DNA of 64,000 nt, taken from Heterobilharzia americana (lineage: Eukaryota > Platyhelminthes > Trematoda > Strigeidida > Schistosomatidae). The notes beneath the pieces were generated by a model. That model was not told the origin of the DNA. It worked only from the letters and a program-made list of their open reading frames with translations, and made no database searches. Positions 1-11,643 of this stretch are shown here, in pieces. Made by a program: the position numbers and the translations under genes. The DNA is taken from NCBI GenBank assembly GCA_944470555.2, contig OX104134.1, positions 48,296,691 to 48,360,690 of the forward strand, in the 5' to 3' direction. The first letter of the stretch is position 1. The number at the start of each line of letters is the position of its first letter.

Positions 1-756
1 AGTAATTGCTGATGAGATTTAAATTCAACCTCAAATCGCTGTCCATAAATCTGGGCCACTGTTTGCTTTCAGAATACTGCTGCGCTAAGGTATGCGCCTT
101 GCATCGTTTCGTTGCCTCTTAATCCACTGGAACCCATTCAATCTCGATATAAGTAGAAGTCAAATATGCTGCCGTCTACTTTTATACTGGCTTTTTTTCT
201 CGGTTTAACCCTCCCTTGACGTTTTTTTTGAAACAATCACTGCATAACTGCTAGAGTTACGCTAACTGCTCTGGCGGTAACGACGGCGTCCGACTTGTCA
301 GAAAAGAACCTGGTAGATAAGCACCCAACGCGCCAAAGGGTTTACACTCAGAAATCCATCTACCTTCAGAACTTGGAAGCGAATATCTTAAATTCTCATA
401 GGAGAGTTTAGCCCACCTATAGGGCGTCCCTGATAGCTGCTAAACGTTTCATGAATTTGCAATAGCAGGTGAGCGTTTGCAGTCGACATCGGGAAGGAGG
501 TTGGACAAAGCATAAAATATGCGGCTGAAAAGAAATCCTCCCTGTTTTGACTGAAAACCACGACCCTCTCGACTTGTAAAGTCAATAATATATTCGTAGC
601 AGGAAACCGAAAATGTCGCGAATCAAAAAAGGAAAGTCGTAGGAGTTATACTGCTCTATATTAGTCCGTCGCTGAAGACGCTTGCTTGAAAAATACACGT
701 TGCTTTTTCCTGAACACCCTACAGCTGCAGGTGATATCACTGTCCAGCTTGACGGA
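1..756. other. Unassigned non-coding DNA
   Basis: No coding region, RNA gene or repeat that I recognise. Short open frames here lack any family signature and are of chance length. Confidence 0.5.
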
Positions 757-1215
757 GTATGTGTGTCAAGACAAACAAACCAACACTTAACTTCCTGTTG
801 TTCAAATCACAGCTATAGCAGACGAGTGACTGGATCTACTGCATCGTAATCCGCCAAAAATCCGGAACCGTCCCACAAGACCAAGCGAGCAAGAAGAAAC
901 CGACCGCTTTACACAAGCTCGGTAAAAGGATTTTGCATTGTCTTTTTGAAAACTTTCTAGTTCAAACACTATTTCCTTTAGAGAGCCTCCCAGATGAAGG
1001 CTTCCGTCGTAGCTTAATAGGTTGGAGCTAATAATACTAATATTATATTTCGTACAACATAAGTTACATGAAGACAAACCAGTTTACAGGTCTGATCATT
1101 TTGGTAGTGTGAAATGACTGTTATGTACAATATGAAGCTATGCAATGCACACCGTTCTTTCCGGTACATAAAAGATTCGTCTAGAGTAAGAAAGTTACTT
1201 GAAGAGGTATCCAAA
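757..1215 (+). repeat. Dispersed repeat R, copy A (head and middle)
   Basis: The stretch around 757-905 resembles 27030-27190: a CAAACAAAC-type tract, then TACTGCAT and CCGGAACCGTCCCACAAGACC-like words. The stretch around 1030-1215 resembles 25030-25200, sharing CATAAGTTACAT, CAGTTTACAGG and a GTGTACAATATGAAGCTAT-like block. These stretches occur in the same order and orientation, so I treat them as partial copies of one diverged dispersed repeat. No coding capacity is apparent. It could be a long 3' UTR of a LINE, because copy C begins right at the 3' end of LINE-C. Confidence 0.5.
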
Positions 1216-2030
1216 ACCTACTGTTTATAAATAAGCTTATGGGGAAGAAGATGAATGTGCATGCAAAAGCAGTGGAAACTAAACTGAAGCCGAAGATATC
1301 ACTATGGAATAGAGAGAATAGAAGATTTTGGACCAGGTATTTGCTGATGTGTAGAAAACCTGTGTACAAAGGTCTAGTGAAGTTATAAACATTTAAATAG
1401 AACTCATGCTTTTTGCTGTAATGGTAACCACTCTTTATATATAGTCACGGGGGAGGGATGATCATGGTGTTGCCTGTTGAGTGTTACCATATCAGGACTA
1501 TGGAGACAATATGGTGGTGCATAGTGAGCTGAGCTAGTAGACCTGGAGGTTTTTTCTGGCAACCTCATTCTTCTTACCATTATTTTGTCGTCATAAGTAC
1601 AAGAGCCGTAGGTTTCATAAACATACCGCCATAGAGGCAAAGGTAGTTCAAGTTTATCTCCCTACCATCATGCCTACTGGTCAGTTATCACCATCTTCGC
1701 ATATTTTCACGTTATTTTTTAAATATTTTTGTGCTACGCTCAATAGAGTTGATGGTTACGACGATATTTCCAGCTTACTGTCAGCTGGCTAACACCGTGC
1801 ATACATTATTGACTCAATAGCCCCTCGGTATATACCACACGTCAGGCAACACTTATGACCATTATACCTCTGCTCATGCAATAGTCAAGCTTCATCTCCC
1901 ATGCGAAACTGACCCGTACTACTGTACAGCACAAAGATTCCTAGCTTATTACGAAGAAAAAAACGGACGGTGGGTGGAATGTTTAGTCGTGGGAGGGGTT
2001 AAGAGTAGCTGAACTATGGCAGCATTGAGA
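1216..2030. other. Unassigned non-coding DNA
   Basis: Nothing recognisable was seen between repeat R copy A and the 3' end of LINE-A. Confidence 0.45.
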
Positions 2031-2049
2031 TCACGAACAGTAACTAGCA

Positions 2050-3600
2050 TCAAAAACAATTACCACAAATTTGCATAGAATATTATGTAAGAACCAAAAA
2101 TAGCTCACCGTTTGATAAATTTTGGGTGGTTGCACTGGATTATTGCGTATTTGACTCTAGACATTTGGTGAGCCAATAAGGAACATGGTGTCGTCTATGT
2201 AGGGTACATTGAGAATCCTGCATACTCCAAGTTCATTGAGGTAGCGGTCGAAGGCCAACTGAAATTGAGATATGGTCTTGCAGCATCAGACATCATGCGG
2301 CAGTCTGTTCCAAATGTTAGCGTAACGAGTTGTGAGAAATGAAGACTTGAGCTGTTTCGACGCATATGGTAGTGTGACTAGGCAGTCTTGGTCTCTAAGA
2401 TTATAGGGTTTTTTGCCAGCGAACTTTACTTTATCCACATCCGTAGCCACTTCATGGTGTGGGACCCTATAGAAGATGATGAGGTTTAACTTTATTCACC
2501 TTAACCACATAGGCTCTAACCGATTAGCATGACACCTGCCCTTGTATGAATTATCTGGTGAAATAAGTCTGGTAAAGTGTCGTTGGGTTTTCTCTATTTT
2601 CTGATTGTCGCTGGACCGCAAGCAACTAAGTATCATAGGATAGTATTCTAGTAGTGGTCGCACACACATCTTATATAGAATCAGCTTGGTTTCATTCGGG
2701 CGAAAATTCCGGTGAATGAAGCCAATAAGGCGGCGTGATTTGGAGCACTGCACCGTTGCGTGTTCTGTAGAGGAAAGGTCACTAGAGCACCTTAATCCAA
2801 AGTCGCAAATATCTTTTAGCTGTTGGACTGCAGTGTTATTCAGTCGAAGATTAGTTCGCACGCTTTGCTGACCGAAGAGCATAAAGCCGAACTCCTGTAT
2901 ATTCAGGGGTAGCAACCACGTGTCACACCATCTTTGCAGCTTGTCGAGATCGTTTTGTATGGTGGTATTGATGTCGCTACATTGGTTAGGGTAAAAAGTG
3001 TACACCAATTTCAAGTCATCTGCAAAAAGGAATGTTTTCCCTGATTGAAAGCAGGCGCATATATCATTTATATACATTAGAAAGAGAAGGAGTCCGAGAA
3101 CGGAGCCTTGGATAACTCCTCTGGTGACATTTTTAGGAAGGGAACAATGTGAGCCCGTTTTGACAACTTGGATGCGGTTCAGCAGAAATGAGCCGATCCA
3201 GTCATGCAGCTTGCCGCTTATTTCAAATGAATTCAATTTCCGAAGGAGTGAGGGGTGATGCACTTTGTCGAAGGCATTGGTGGAATCGAAGTGAGGCGAG
3301 ACAACCACGTTTTCATCGTCTCTACTGTTAATTGCGTGTTCGGAGAATTCTAGCTAACACGTGATACAAGGTTTCCTAGACAGAAATCCATGCCGCGAGG
3401 AGTTCTTTAGTTTGTGATCTGAAAGGTGAGGAAAGATGGCGTTTTTCACTACTCTCTCCATTATGCGCGAGAGCACAAATGTTGTGTTGATGGGGTGGTA
3501 ATTTTCCAGGTAGAGTCTGGAGCCTTTCTTAAAGCACGGAGTAATATGACTAGTCTTCTATGAAACTGGGGAAGTGCCAGTTTAAGGACGGGCTGAATAC
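2050..3600 (-). pseudogene. LINE-A reverse transcriptase and C-terminal domain
   Basis: Reverse transcriptase of a CR1-like LINE, the enzyme that copies the element RNA at the nicked target. The longest open piece is 270 residues (3308-2496). It has a degenerate palm motif FDSTNAFDKV (residues 7-16; usual form DFSKAFDKV), GVIQGSVLG near 64-72 and an intact catalytic FADD at 95-98. After that come a thumb-like segment and the conserved C-terminal family region, which continues past a stop to about 2050. Upstream (3600-3309) the N-terminal fingers region is readable only in another frame. The catalytic pair is intact, but frameshifts and stops make this a pseudogene. Confidence 0.85.
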
Positions 3601-3821
3601 TTTTGCTTGCAATATGGGGAGGTCCGCGCTGCCGTTTTCAATGAAAACTCAGGCATCCCATCTACTCCCCCACTAAGAGAGGGTTTCAGTGGGTTTATTG
3701 CATCACGTACGTTGCTTAAATCAAACTCAACTTCCGAGATTTTATGTGTTTCAGTGTCACTGAGTGTAGCAAGGCTGCGGTTACAACTAATGAAAGGAGG
3801 GCTAAACGTTTCGCTCAGTAT

Positions 3822-4247
3822 TTAACATATCTCTGTGGGGTTTGCAACAATCTTGTTGCCTACTTTCAGTATATTCAGCATGTCAGGTTTATTACAGAGT
3901 TTCTTTTTAAGAGAAGTGGCAAGCAGACCAGTTTTATTGGCATGTTTCAGAATTTTATTCTCAGTAAAGGTTTCACTTTTTCGCCTGTGAACCTCCAGGT
4001 CACTGAAAACGGCATGGATACCGAGAATCTCAGAAAAGTCATGTGATGCGAAAAACTTTTTTCGCAGTTTCCTTAGTTTTCGCCTGAATGTGATAGGGAT
4101 GTAGTCTTTGATGTTAATATGCAACTTTTGTGTTTTCTTTGGGGCTACGGAGTCGAGACAAATGTTTAAATTGAGATAGAAGTTTGCAAGAGAGTTGTTC
4201 AGATCATCAGATGGAAAGAACTCATCCCAGTGTAGACAGCGTATCAA
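3822..4247 (-). pseudogene. LINE-A endonuclease-RT linker
   Basis: A 141-residue open stretch between the endonuclease and reverse transcriptase parts of LINE-A. It is rich in Lys and Arg (for example FRRKLRKLRKKFF), as expected of the linker that joins these domains in CR1-like LINEs. There is no catalytic motif. It is assigned by position and composition. Confidence 0.6.
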
Positions 4248-4365
4248 GTATTAAGAGTATGGCCAGTCGACGTCAACAAAACTTCTGCGAACGAGTGTTG
4301 TAGACCTCAGTAATGTGGGAGTGCACCTACATGGCGCAAAGAGTTGACAGGCTACAACCTTGTGG

Positions 4366-4990
4366 TCACCTTCCGGGAATTCGGTGCCAGTATGTATGGT
4401 GAATGGTGGTGCGTTGTCTATAAAAAATCAGGTCAAGTACTTTATATCGTCGAGTACAGCTGTTAACAACCCGAACCCATCCATTGGTTTGTAGGGTTTG
4501 AAAGAATGGCTTGAAACGAGATGGTCCCTGCAGTGTCTCCCATATGATACCCGGCATATTAAAATCACCACCTTCTACTGTACAAGTTGGTAGGGATGAT
4601 AGCAGCCTGAATATCTCGTTGATATGTTCGTCAACGGCAGGCCCAGCATGCGGTGACCTATATAGGCAACCAACGGTAATTTTGTAATGTTGGCAAGTGT
4701 TGACATTCACGAGTACTGCATCATCTAATAGGTCCTAATCCAACGGGAAGGCATTCCAGGATGAAAAATAAGAGCGAACATAGACGATGCAACCTCCACC
4801 TTTAGAAGTACCGCGGTCATTACGATACAAGTTGTAATTATCTAACGCCAGACTGAGGTTTGAGGTATCTGAAGTACACCAAGTTTCAGTGATTAAAATG
4901 CAGCATGGTTTGATTAAGTAAGCTAGAGATCTTAGATGACTTAGCTTATTGCAAATTGAACGTGAGTTAAACAGAAGAACGGAGAATTTT
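4366..4990 (-). pseudogene. LINE-A endonuclease domain
   Basis: Apurinic/apyrimidinic-type endonuclease that nicks target DNA to prime reverse transcription. Reading leftward on the minus strand one sees LITETWC (catalytic Glu region), then RNDRGTSKGGGC, then VGCLYRSP, then GGDFNMPGIIW (the usual GDFN catalytic Asp/Asn). The C-terminal 114 residues are open (4710-4366); the N-terminal part needs a stop to be crossed near 4729. The last catalytic motif (SDH) is not clearly present. It lies directly upstream of the linker and RT of LINE-A. Confidence 0.8.
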
Positions 4991-5008
4991 GGTGGGGCTT
5001 TAAGAGGC

Positions 5009-5860
5009 TTAGGTTATTAAGGAGATGGGATAAAAGTGTTCTTTCATAGTCATCATTTGAGTCAACGGGATGTGGGGTGGGAAATGTCGGGATAAAGGCA
5101 AGTTCCTTAGCGCTGCATTCCGAACTATCCACTGTTGCCTCGGACGATAACCAACCATTTGTTGGCCTGGGTATGGGAAGGTGTCACTGTGGTACTTCTG
5201 CCACTGAATTGGCCACCGGCTATAGCTGATAGCAGTTGACTCGAGTATGTCATCATCTGCATTGCTAGAGGTGTTATTATTTTGTGAAGCCCAAAAAAAG
5301 ATGGATTTTCCGGGGGGGTCCCACAGCGTGGATTTTTCATAGAACGCTGGATAGATGTTACCCACGCTAGCTTTGGTGTCATAGCTAGGGTGGGTATGAG
5401 GTCGCTTATTCCGAACGCTGAAGGGGCTAGTTCCGGGTTTATTCACGTTAGGTTGTGAGCTAAAGTACGTTGGTGGTGCGCTGGGGTTATATTCCTGGGT
5501 AGGCGGAAACTGTACAGTGGAATGTGACGAGAAAAACCTATTGTTATTTCTTGAAACCGTATTCCCCAGTTTAAGTAGCTTGAGCTGTTTGTAGTGGTAC
5601 GCTTTACTCGGGCTCCCACAACTGAACAGCTGAGCCTGATTATGGCTGGATGAGACCGTCTTATTTCCTATTTCTGGCAAGGAGTGTTTTTATGATTGTC
5701 TTTGTGTGGGAATGAACCAACTTGAGAGGGATTCATGGCGCTATGTGCCACCAGGCGATTGCGGATTCTTAATTTCTCTGGGTAACATTGTTTGTTGTTA
5801 GAACGTTTAGAAGCATTTAACGGCCATGCGCCCATAACTGATGGAATGGGAGCCACTGGT
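5009..5860 (-). pseudogene. LINE-A ORF1 / ORF2 N-terminal region
   Basis: A 223-residue open stretch (5680-5009), preceded in another frame by a 62-residue piece (5856-5668). It is rich in Asn, Ser, Pro and Gln with no zinc finger or recognised domain. Position upstream of the endonuclease suggests the end of ORF1 or the N-terminal extension of ORF2. A short helical-looking stretch (LMQNCNTELQTL) is readable near 6000. This is assigned by context, not by a domain. Confidence 0.5.
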
Positions 5861-6030
5861 GCGTTGTTGCTTTCAGACAGCTCTCTTTGTCACACTGAGG
5901 GGGGTCTGTCCACCTTCTTACTCAGCTAGGATTTCCACTGAACACCACCGCAATACCTTCCGGTGGTAATGGTTATTAAGGTCTGTAACTCGGTGTTGCA
6001 ATTCTGCATTAAACTAATTTGTAGGCCGAA

Positions 6031-7193
6031 GAAAGTGCCTCCCTCATTGGATTACTGCTCACTAGGAAAGCTTGGAAGTTGGGGTTATGATTGTTTTAAA
6101 CTGCACAGTTTCTCTGGAACTAGTGCCCGTTGTGTGTACCGGCCCAACTGACTCATCAGTAGAAGTGATAAACGGCAACACCTCCAAGGAGGGGTGGTAC
6201 AAGCGTGAAACTGACTGCCACAGGGGGTGGCTTTGTATGGTTTCTCCAGTTGGGGATTGCAAATACGGTCCTAACCTATCATTCAGTATCCCCGAGGATG
6301 GGGCCGGCTACAAAGCTCATTCGCCGTTTGAAAGTCAATATAGATATTACATCCCCCTCTGAACTGTATGCACTCACTGTGCCCTTGTGTCGTAAAACTC
6401 ACCGGCTTCTGGAAGCACCTTGCGAAAGCACAGAAAGCACAGTATACATATATGCACGGGATAGAGTTATAACGGCGAAATCTCGTATCCATGATGATTT
6501 TCAAAGGGAGTGCCAACCAGGGTCACATAGAGGGCAGCGGAAGGTCACGGACGGTAAACAGTTAGTCGCGTGCTTAGTTCCAATGTCCTTACGCGGCATA
6601 CTACCAAACTCCCTATTCCCCAACCTCATGAAGTTGTCTTCGACCACTGGAACCTTATGCCATCCCCAATATTGCTTGCAACTCGCAAACATCACTAAAC
6701 AGTAACTTTGTGAACAATTATGCGTGCATTCACGGCAACGAAAGGGTAGTGTACGACGTACATGCGGTTACATACTTGCTGCCGTCCTGATGAGTCCTCA
6801 TGCTTCGTGATCCATGAAGTGAATCGTATGGCACCAGAGTGGCGGCGGTAAGTGCAGCCTCTCGATTCTGCAAAATTAATGACCTCGGAGGTACATATAC
6901 TGAAAGTGGAACGATACAGAGAAGACTGGCATGGCTCCTGCTCAAGGATTAAGCACGAAGCGTTCCATATTTTTGACCTCGCCTGGTTAACCAGTTCACT
7001 AGTTACTAGACAGCCCTAAGCCCGGATAAAGAGGAAAGGTTGGACATAGGAGTAGCAAACCTACACCGTAAAACCAAACCAATTGCGAAAGAAACTTCAA
7101 AGCACAGAGAAATCATAAAAAATTAAGAACTTATTTATCGCTGGAATTGGAGGTATGAAATGACGCTGGTTGGTAAAAGCCTTCTAGAAGTAA
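6031..7193. other. Unassigned region between LINE-A and Gypsy-1
   Basis: The longest open frame is 166 residues on the plus strand (6205-6705), with no recognised motif and competing open frames on the opposite strand. No LINE, LTR or RNA signature was found. It could be the 5' UTR of LINE-A or old repeat DNA. Confidence 0.4.
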
Positions 7194-7552
7194 TGTATCT
7201 TCGTACTCCAACGGCCATATATGTCCCGAATAAATGGAATACGCACGCTTAGCCGACACCCAACTAAGTACGCATGAGCCACTGGCTGCAACCCCGGCGA
7301 GAATATAGAGAAAACTGAAGCTGGCAGATGGGAGATTCTATTACTCTGAGAGTATCATAGTCAATCAATCCAAAGCACGTGAATATGTATGCACGTAAAA
7401 TATGGCCTTGTCTGCAACTGGAGAAATTTGCACAGTAAGAGCAAACGTCAGCTAACCGGCGAATTACATTATAATGGGGGCGGAAATTAAGCTACTAGTC
7501 ATACTGTGAAATGGTGTGAGAATGCCAAGTTAAAAATGTTCAGATCGATGAC
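7194..7552 (-). repeat. Gypsy-1 3' LTR (left copy)
   Basis: 359 bp. On the plus strand it runs from TGTATCTTCG to CGATGACA, giving the TG...CA ends expected of LTRs. I saw one base difference from the right copy at 16444-16802 (second base G versus A). It overlaps the last codons of the integrase frame. Confidence 0.75.
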
Positions 7553-8396
7553 AATGCTTTTTGCGATCTAGTTTTAAACGAACCGTTTGAGACCGCTTCC
7601 GATCCCTACATCTTCTGGGTAGAAGCTCCTTTTTGAGTTTCGGTCCTGGCTTTCCCGTCGCCGCTGGTAAATCAAACGTATGCAGCAGAATGTCGAGTAG
7701 TATGGTTGGATTCTGTGGTTGACAGGCTGTTCTATGACGCATCTGGTTCTTGTATCTCTTCCATTTCTCCTGACACACCATTATATCGTGCATCGCACTC
7801 CCGCGTCTTTTCATGATAACACCTTCCATCCAGATGCCATTTCCTGGTCTGTAATCTTGTACATAGGGGGTCTCCTTTGTTGAAGTGTGATCCGACTGTT
7901 TGCGTTTTCTATGCACGACGTGGTGTGGCATATGTAGCTTTCTTCCCATTAAAACTTCTGCTGGAGATTTGTGGTCTGGTACGGCGTCATTTGACGTTGA
8001 GCGATAGATGAATAGAAGATGCTGCACGACATCTGTGTCTCCCCCTACCTCTGCTTTAAGAGGGGCTCGCTTAAAGGTGTCGACAAGCCTCTCTGCCTGC
8101 CCACTGGATTGCAGATGGTACGGTGGTGTAAGAATATGAAGGATTGCATTTACACCGCAAAACTGTGCAACCTCGCGGTAGGTGAGTTGTGACCCACCAT
8201 TTGAAACAATGGTCTCCGGCGACCCAAGGCAGACGAAAATTTTTTTAACAGCCGCGATTGTTCGGCGTGACAACGCGGGTGATACTGCGACGATCTTCAG
8301 ACACCTAAAGCAAGCATCAACAATGATCAAATAGTAGGTTCCACGTAATGGACCTGCGAAATCGATATGAATTCTAGACCAAGGTCGATCTGGCAA
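7530..8396 (-). pseudogene. Gypsy-1 integrase (C-terminal two thirds of pol)
   Basis: Integrase inserts the reverse-transcribed copy into the genome. This 288-residue stretch begins inside the catalytic core: HIDF gives the first acidic residue (Asp12), IVSNGGSQL is where the second Asp should be but shows Asn66, and GQAERL gives Glu102, with 35 residues between positions 66 and 102 as in the usual D-35-E spacing. The second catalytic residue is therefore lost. The tail, rich in Arg and Lys (residues about 250-288), runs into the LTR. The N-terminal zinc-binding part lies to the right, in broken frames around 8400-8880. Confidence 0.8.
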
Positions 8397-8879
8397 TGGC
8401 CAACTCTTTGGCGGAAGGAGTGGAAGGTTTTTAGCTACCTTCTGACATGATGCTCAGCGACTGACAAATTCGGCTATACCACAATCCATATCGGGCAAAT
8501 AAGCATGGCTTCTGGCGGTGGCTTTCGTACCTTCTAATTCAGGAAGACCAGTGTGAAACTACTTCCGGAGTTTTGCACGAAGAAACTGGAGGATCATGAC
8601 GCGTTCTCCTAACATGAAGCAGTTGCCGATGACACAAAGGGATTCTTTTCTGCAGGACAGTTGTTTTAGGTCACCGGTGAACAATTTTTGTGACCGTTTC
8701 GTCTGGACATAATGCATGACTTTCTGTATGATATGTTCCTTGCGGGATTCATTTTCCTCTTGGGCTGACGTAACAGAGAGTGCGCGGACTGCACAACTCA
8801 GTAGGCTAATTGCATAATCTCTTCTGGATACTGATGCGATACTCCCTTATAAACATCTAAAGCACGTCTGCATGTTCAA

Positions 8880-9330
8880 AGTCTTCTGTTCAGCGATATT
8901 TAATATCGAAATCATAGCCGAACAATGTTACCGCCCACCACTGTAGTCTGTGGGCAGAGTGTGCTGGAGCAGCGCATCTTGACCCAAAGATTGACAGGAG
9001 GGGCTTGTGATCGGTGAACAAGGTGAATTTCTTTCCATACAGCATCTTGTGAGGGCGTCTGACCGCGAAAACTAAGGCAAGTCCTTCATTCTCTATATGT
9101 GAGTATCGTTGTTCTGCTAACGTGAGTAATCGAGATGTGAACCATCCGGATATCCGCGCAATAGGACAGCCCGACATCAGCGGTGGAAGCATCTGCAGCA
9201 ACGATGATTGGTGGCCGTGGGTTATAATGCGTTAACAGAGATAGGAACTGAGAGTTGACTTGAGTCTTTCTATAGCAGTGTTGCATTCTCTGGACCAGGA
9301 CCGTGCGGCATCCTTGCATAGGAGACGATT
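8880..9330 (-). pseudogene. Gypsy-1 RNase H
   Basis: RNase H domain, which degrades the RNA strand of the hybrid. It appears in two overlapping frames: 9319-9086 contains IVAADASTADVG (first catalytic Asp), and 9201-8890 contains the segments ENEGLALVFAVRR (Glu) and FTLFTDHKPLLSIFG (Asp), ending in a YDFDIKYR-like stretch typical of the connection to integrase. The frameshift between the two halves breaks it. Confidence 0.8.
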
Positions 9331-9420
9331 CACAGGTTCCCGTATGTCATGTAGGGGTGGCAGGAAAGCCGAGTAATAACTGATGGGACCAAGAAAGGTT
9401 CGGAGAGTCGGGACATCTGT

Positions 9421-10390
9421 TCATGTGGGCATCCGCTGTGTGGCGCGAATGTTTTCAGGATCGGGACGTCTACCAGATGCATCACAGATGAAACCTAAAT
9501 ATTTTACCGAACTTAGAAAGAATTGACATTTCTCCTTTCTAAGTCGAAGGCCGTTGTCTTGGATTCGCTGTAGGACCAACCGTATTCTATTCATTAATTC
9601 CACTAAACAGGTGGCAACCAATATGACGTCGTTGAGATATGCAGCAACACCTGGTATGCCTGCCAACATAGTGTTCATCATCCGTTAAAAAATAGCGGGG
9701 GCAGTCCTGATGCTGAATGGCAGACGATTGCACTGGAAAGAACCTGATGAGTATTTATGGCTAGCAATTCACGACGTCCCAGACAGACTTCGATTTGTAA
9801 GTGTGCAGCCGCCTAATCGATTTTCGCGAGATGTTATCCTCCATTTAGAGTAGTAAATAAATCATCCGGAATGGGTGAGGGATAACGGTGTTGCCCCAAA
9901 GCAGCATTTAACCCTATCAAATAGTCAACACATAGTCGGCTCGATCCATTGGCTTTCTTTATGACGACGATTGGAGCTGCCAAGAAGAGTGGGACATCAG
10001 AGTATTGACATCCTGCTCCTGAAGTCATTCCAGTTCCGCCTCAGCGAAAGGAAGCGACGCATATGGGACGGGTTTTCTGGGACGATAAACAGGTGATGCG
10101 TTTGGTATCAGGCGTACAACGGCTTTGGCTGTGGTGCAGTGACCAAGGCCGGGCTGAAAAATATGTGAATATTCATCAGTTATGCTGTAAGGGTTTGCCG
10201 GGACACCAGACGGAGCTTCCATCTTATTGAAGACCATACTCAGTGGTAAGTCGGCGACATTCAAACTCTCGAACCATCCGAGACCCAACAGGTTGAGACG
10301 AGTCAGTAATATAACGAACTGCATCAAAAGTAGTGTTGCAAAATGAAACTGAGCAGTGTAATTGACCAACCAGCTGGGGCTTACAGCCAC
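9421..10390 (-). pseudogene. Gypsy-1 reverse transcriptase
   Basis: Three open pieces in different frames. 10390-10025 holds the pre-RT segment (HIFQPGLG...). 10028-9834 holds the fingers with VVIKKANGSSRLCVDY. 9681-9421 holds the palm, AAYLNDVILVA, followed by KCQFFLSSVKYLGF. The YLND (residues 15-18 of the last piece; AAC codon at about 9631-9633) replaces the family's YLDD, so the first catalytic Asp of the pair is Asn. With two frameshifts, this RT is inactive. Confidence 0.82.
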
Positions 10391-10453
10391 ATGCTGTGAA
10401 AGCTGCTTATCTCGTTGTCAACAGTTGTGGCCGATCAAGGCCGACCATAATTT

Positions 10454-10757
10454 CTAGGAAATCACGGTGATATCTAACGCTGTATCCACTTGGAGACATG
10501 CAGGTTGACCACTTATGCTGAGGGTTAAATACTTCCGCTGTACTAGGCTACTGATATGAAAAGTTGCCATGATGCTGCCGGAGCTTGGTGCAGGTCGACG
10601 TTGACATAAGCTTCTTTTCCTGTTAGTTGAGCTTGGCTGACGCAAAACCCATCTTTATGTCCCATCGTATGACAATGGCGACAGGTATGTTGTTCGAAGC
10701 GGCATAGCAACAGGCTTCACAATGTCAACATGTGGATGGTGGTTTACGCTGAGTACT
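10454..10757 (-). pseudogene. Gypsy-1 zinc knuckle and aspartic protease
   Basis: Around 10683-10642 one frame gives C-R-H-C-H-T-M-G-H-K-D-G-F-C, a perfect CCHC knuckle (C-x2-C-x4-H-x4-C) of nucleocapsid. Just downstream, in the frame of 10645-10454, LQVDTALDITVIS marks the protease active site; gypsy relatives show DTAS here, so the Ser after DTA is Leu. The frame differs between knuckle and protease. Gypsy-2 sits immediately to the right, at 10758. Confidence 0.75.
10753..10757. repeat. Target-site duplication of Gypsy-2, left (GTACT)
   Basis: GTACT directly flanks the left LTR of Gypsy-2 and recurs at 15876-15880 beyond the right LTR. Five base pairs is the size Ty3/gypsy integrases usually leave. 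Confidence 0.9.
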
Positions 10758-11100
10758 CTAGGATTTGTCCTGGTGCGAACTTGACAGACGCAAAGACCAA
10801 TCACTAATTATTCGGACTTGTTGTATACCCACGAATACGAGACCAAGGAAGAACACAATAGCGTAGTCGGATGGAATAGTATATTTGGATGGTTGTGCCA
10901 AAATATCGATGCGTTCCAACTAACTGGTTAGAGAGTCGAATACGAGCAGTGCAACGTAACACGACAGCGTGCCAAATGGCCAGGATGCCTGACCGGGTGC
11001 CTTCAGCTAAGCGAGTCCAGTCAAACTATCAAGGTCAGCATCAATGTCGAAAGTCGTCAAACCCTAGCCTATTGATTTTGGGGAAGTGTGTGACACTACA
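10758..11100 (-). repeat. Gypsy-2 3' LTR
   Basis: 343 bp. It aligns base for base with 15533-15875 apart from three substitutions (at 10758, near 10767 and near 11094). On the minus strand it starts TGTAG. The other end is not a clean CA, possibly because of mutation. Confidence 0.93.
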
Positions 11101-11118
11101 GATCAGTTCCCACCTAGT
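11101..11118 (-). other. Candidate polypurine tract of Gypsy-2
   Basis: On the minus strand the bases just before the 3' LTR read CTAGGTGGGAACTGATC, partly purine-rich and at the right place for plus-strand priming. This is a weak match, called by position. Confidence 0.4.
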
Positions 11119-11643
11119 GTTTTTATGAGGACCCTTAGACGATACCAGCCGGAAGTAAAAACCCAGTGGTCTCTCAACTGGTAAAACTCTTCCGATGGGC
11201 TCACTGCGTGAAGTGGCCCCTGGTTGTCTGAACTTATTCTAGGGTGTCGTGGCAATTAAATAATGAAATACAATAAATCGAAGTGGACGTCGATCGCGGT
11301 CCTCAGTTGCTTTTGACGTTCCGTTCAGTGCTCGTTGCACCTGGAATATAAATAAAAGTCTTAAATACCATGAAAACGTTTCGTGATAATGGCAATTATT
11401 CACATATAAGCATATCGAAAAATAAAAATGTACGCTTATTTTCACCGTTTTTTTAAAGTTTCGTTACATGGTAATAAAAATTGATATAAAAAGGCAAAGT
11501 GTACGAGGGTTTGCGCATTGCCAGTAAATAAGAATAATACTGCCCCGGGAAAAGAATTTGTAAGTAAAAGAAATATGGTCGGCACCTATTATTTCACACT
11601 GCTAAGTCGAATACGACTTTAAATACTCTGGGAAGCTGACGGT
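11119..11643 (-). other. Gypsy-2 3' non-coding region
   Basis: AT-rich interval between the integrase stop and the 3' LTR. There is no env-like or other coding frame, so the element is a retrotransposon without an envelope gene. Confidence 0.6.

Larger units (their letters stand above)
2030..6030 (-). mobile_element. LINE-A: decayed CR1-like non-LTR retrotransposon
   Basis: On the minus strand, similarity runs in the order expected of a CR1-like LINE: an ORF1-type region (about 6030-5000), an apurinic-type endonuclease (about 4990-4366), a basic linker (4247-3822), then reverse transcriptase and C-terminal domain (about 3600-2050). The frame changes several times and there are scattered stops, so the element cannot encode a working protein. 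It is organised like LINE-B at 27.6-32.3 kb and shares the endonuclease motif GDFNMP, so both probably belong to one family. The left edge is where C-terminal similarity fades; no tail repeat or target duplication was found. Confidence 0.82.

Noticed and set aside
6125..6175. Reverse strand contains CTGATGAGTC, another hammerhead-like word.
   Set aside because: No GAAAC at a workable distance; chance match.
6205..6705. A 166-residue plus-strand frame as a possible host gene.
   Set aside because: No recognisable domain, several competing frames on the other strand, and no signal of coding bias visible by eye.
6785..6830. CCTGATGAGTCCTCATG resembles the start of a hammerhead ribozyme core.
   Set aside because: The matching GAAA segment and a stem II partner are absent; downstream bases do not close the required helices.
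11119..11643. An envelope gene after integrase that would make Gypsy-2 an endogenous retrovirus.
   Set aside because: The interval is short and has no signal peptide, membrane segment or long frame.
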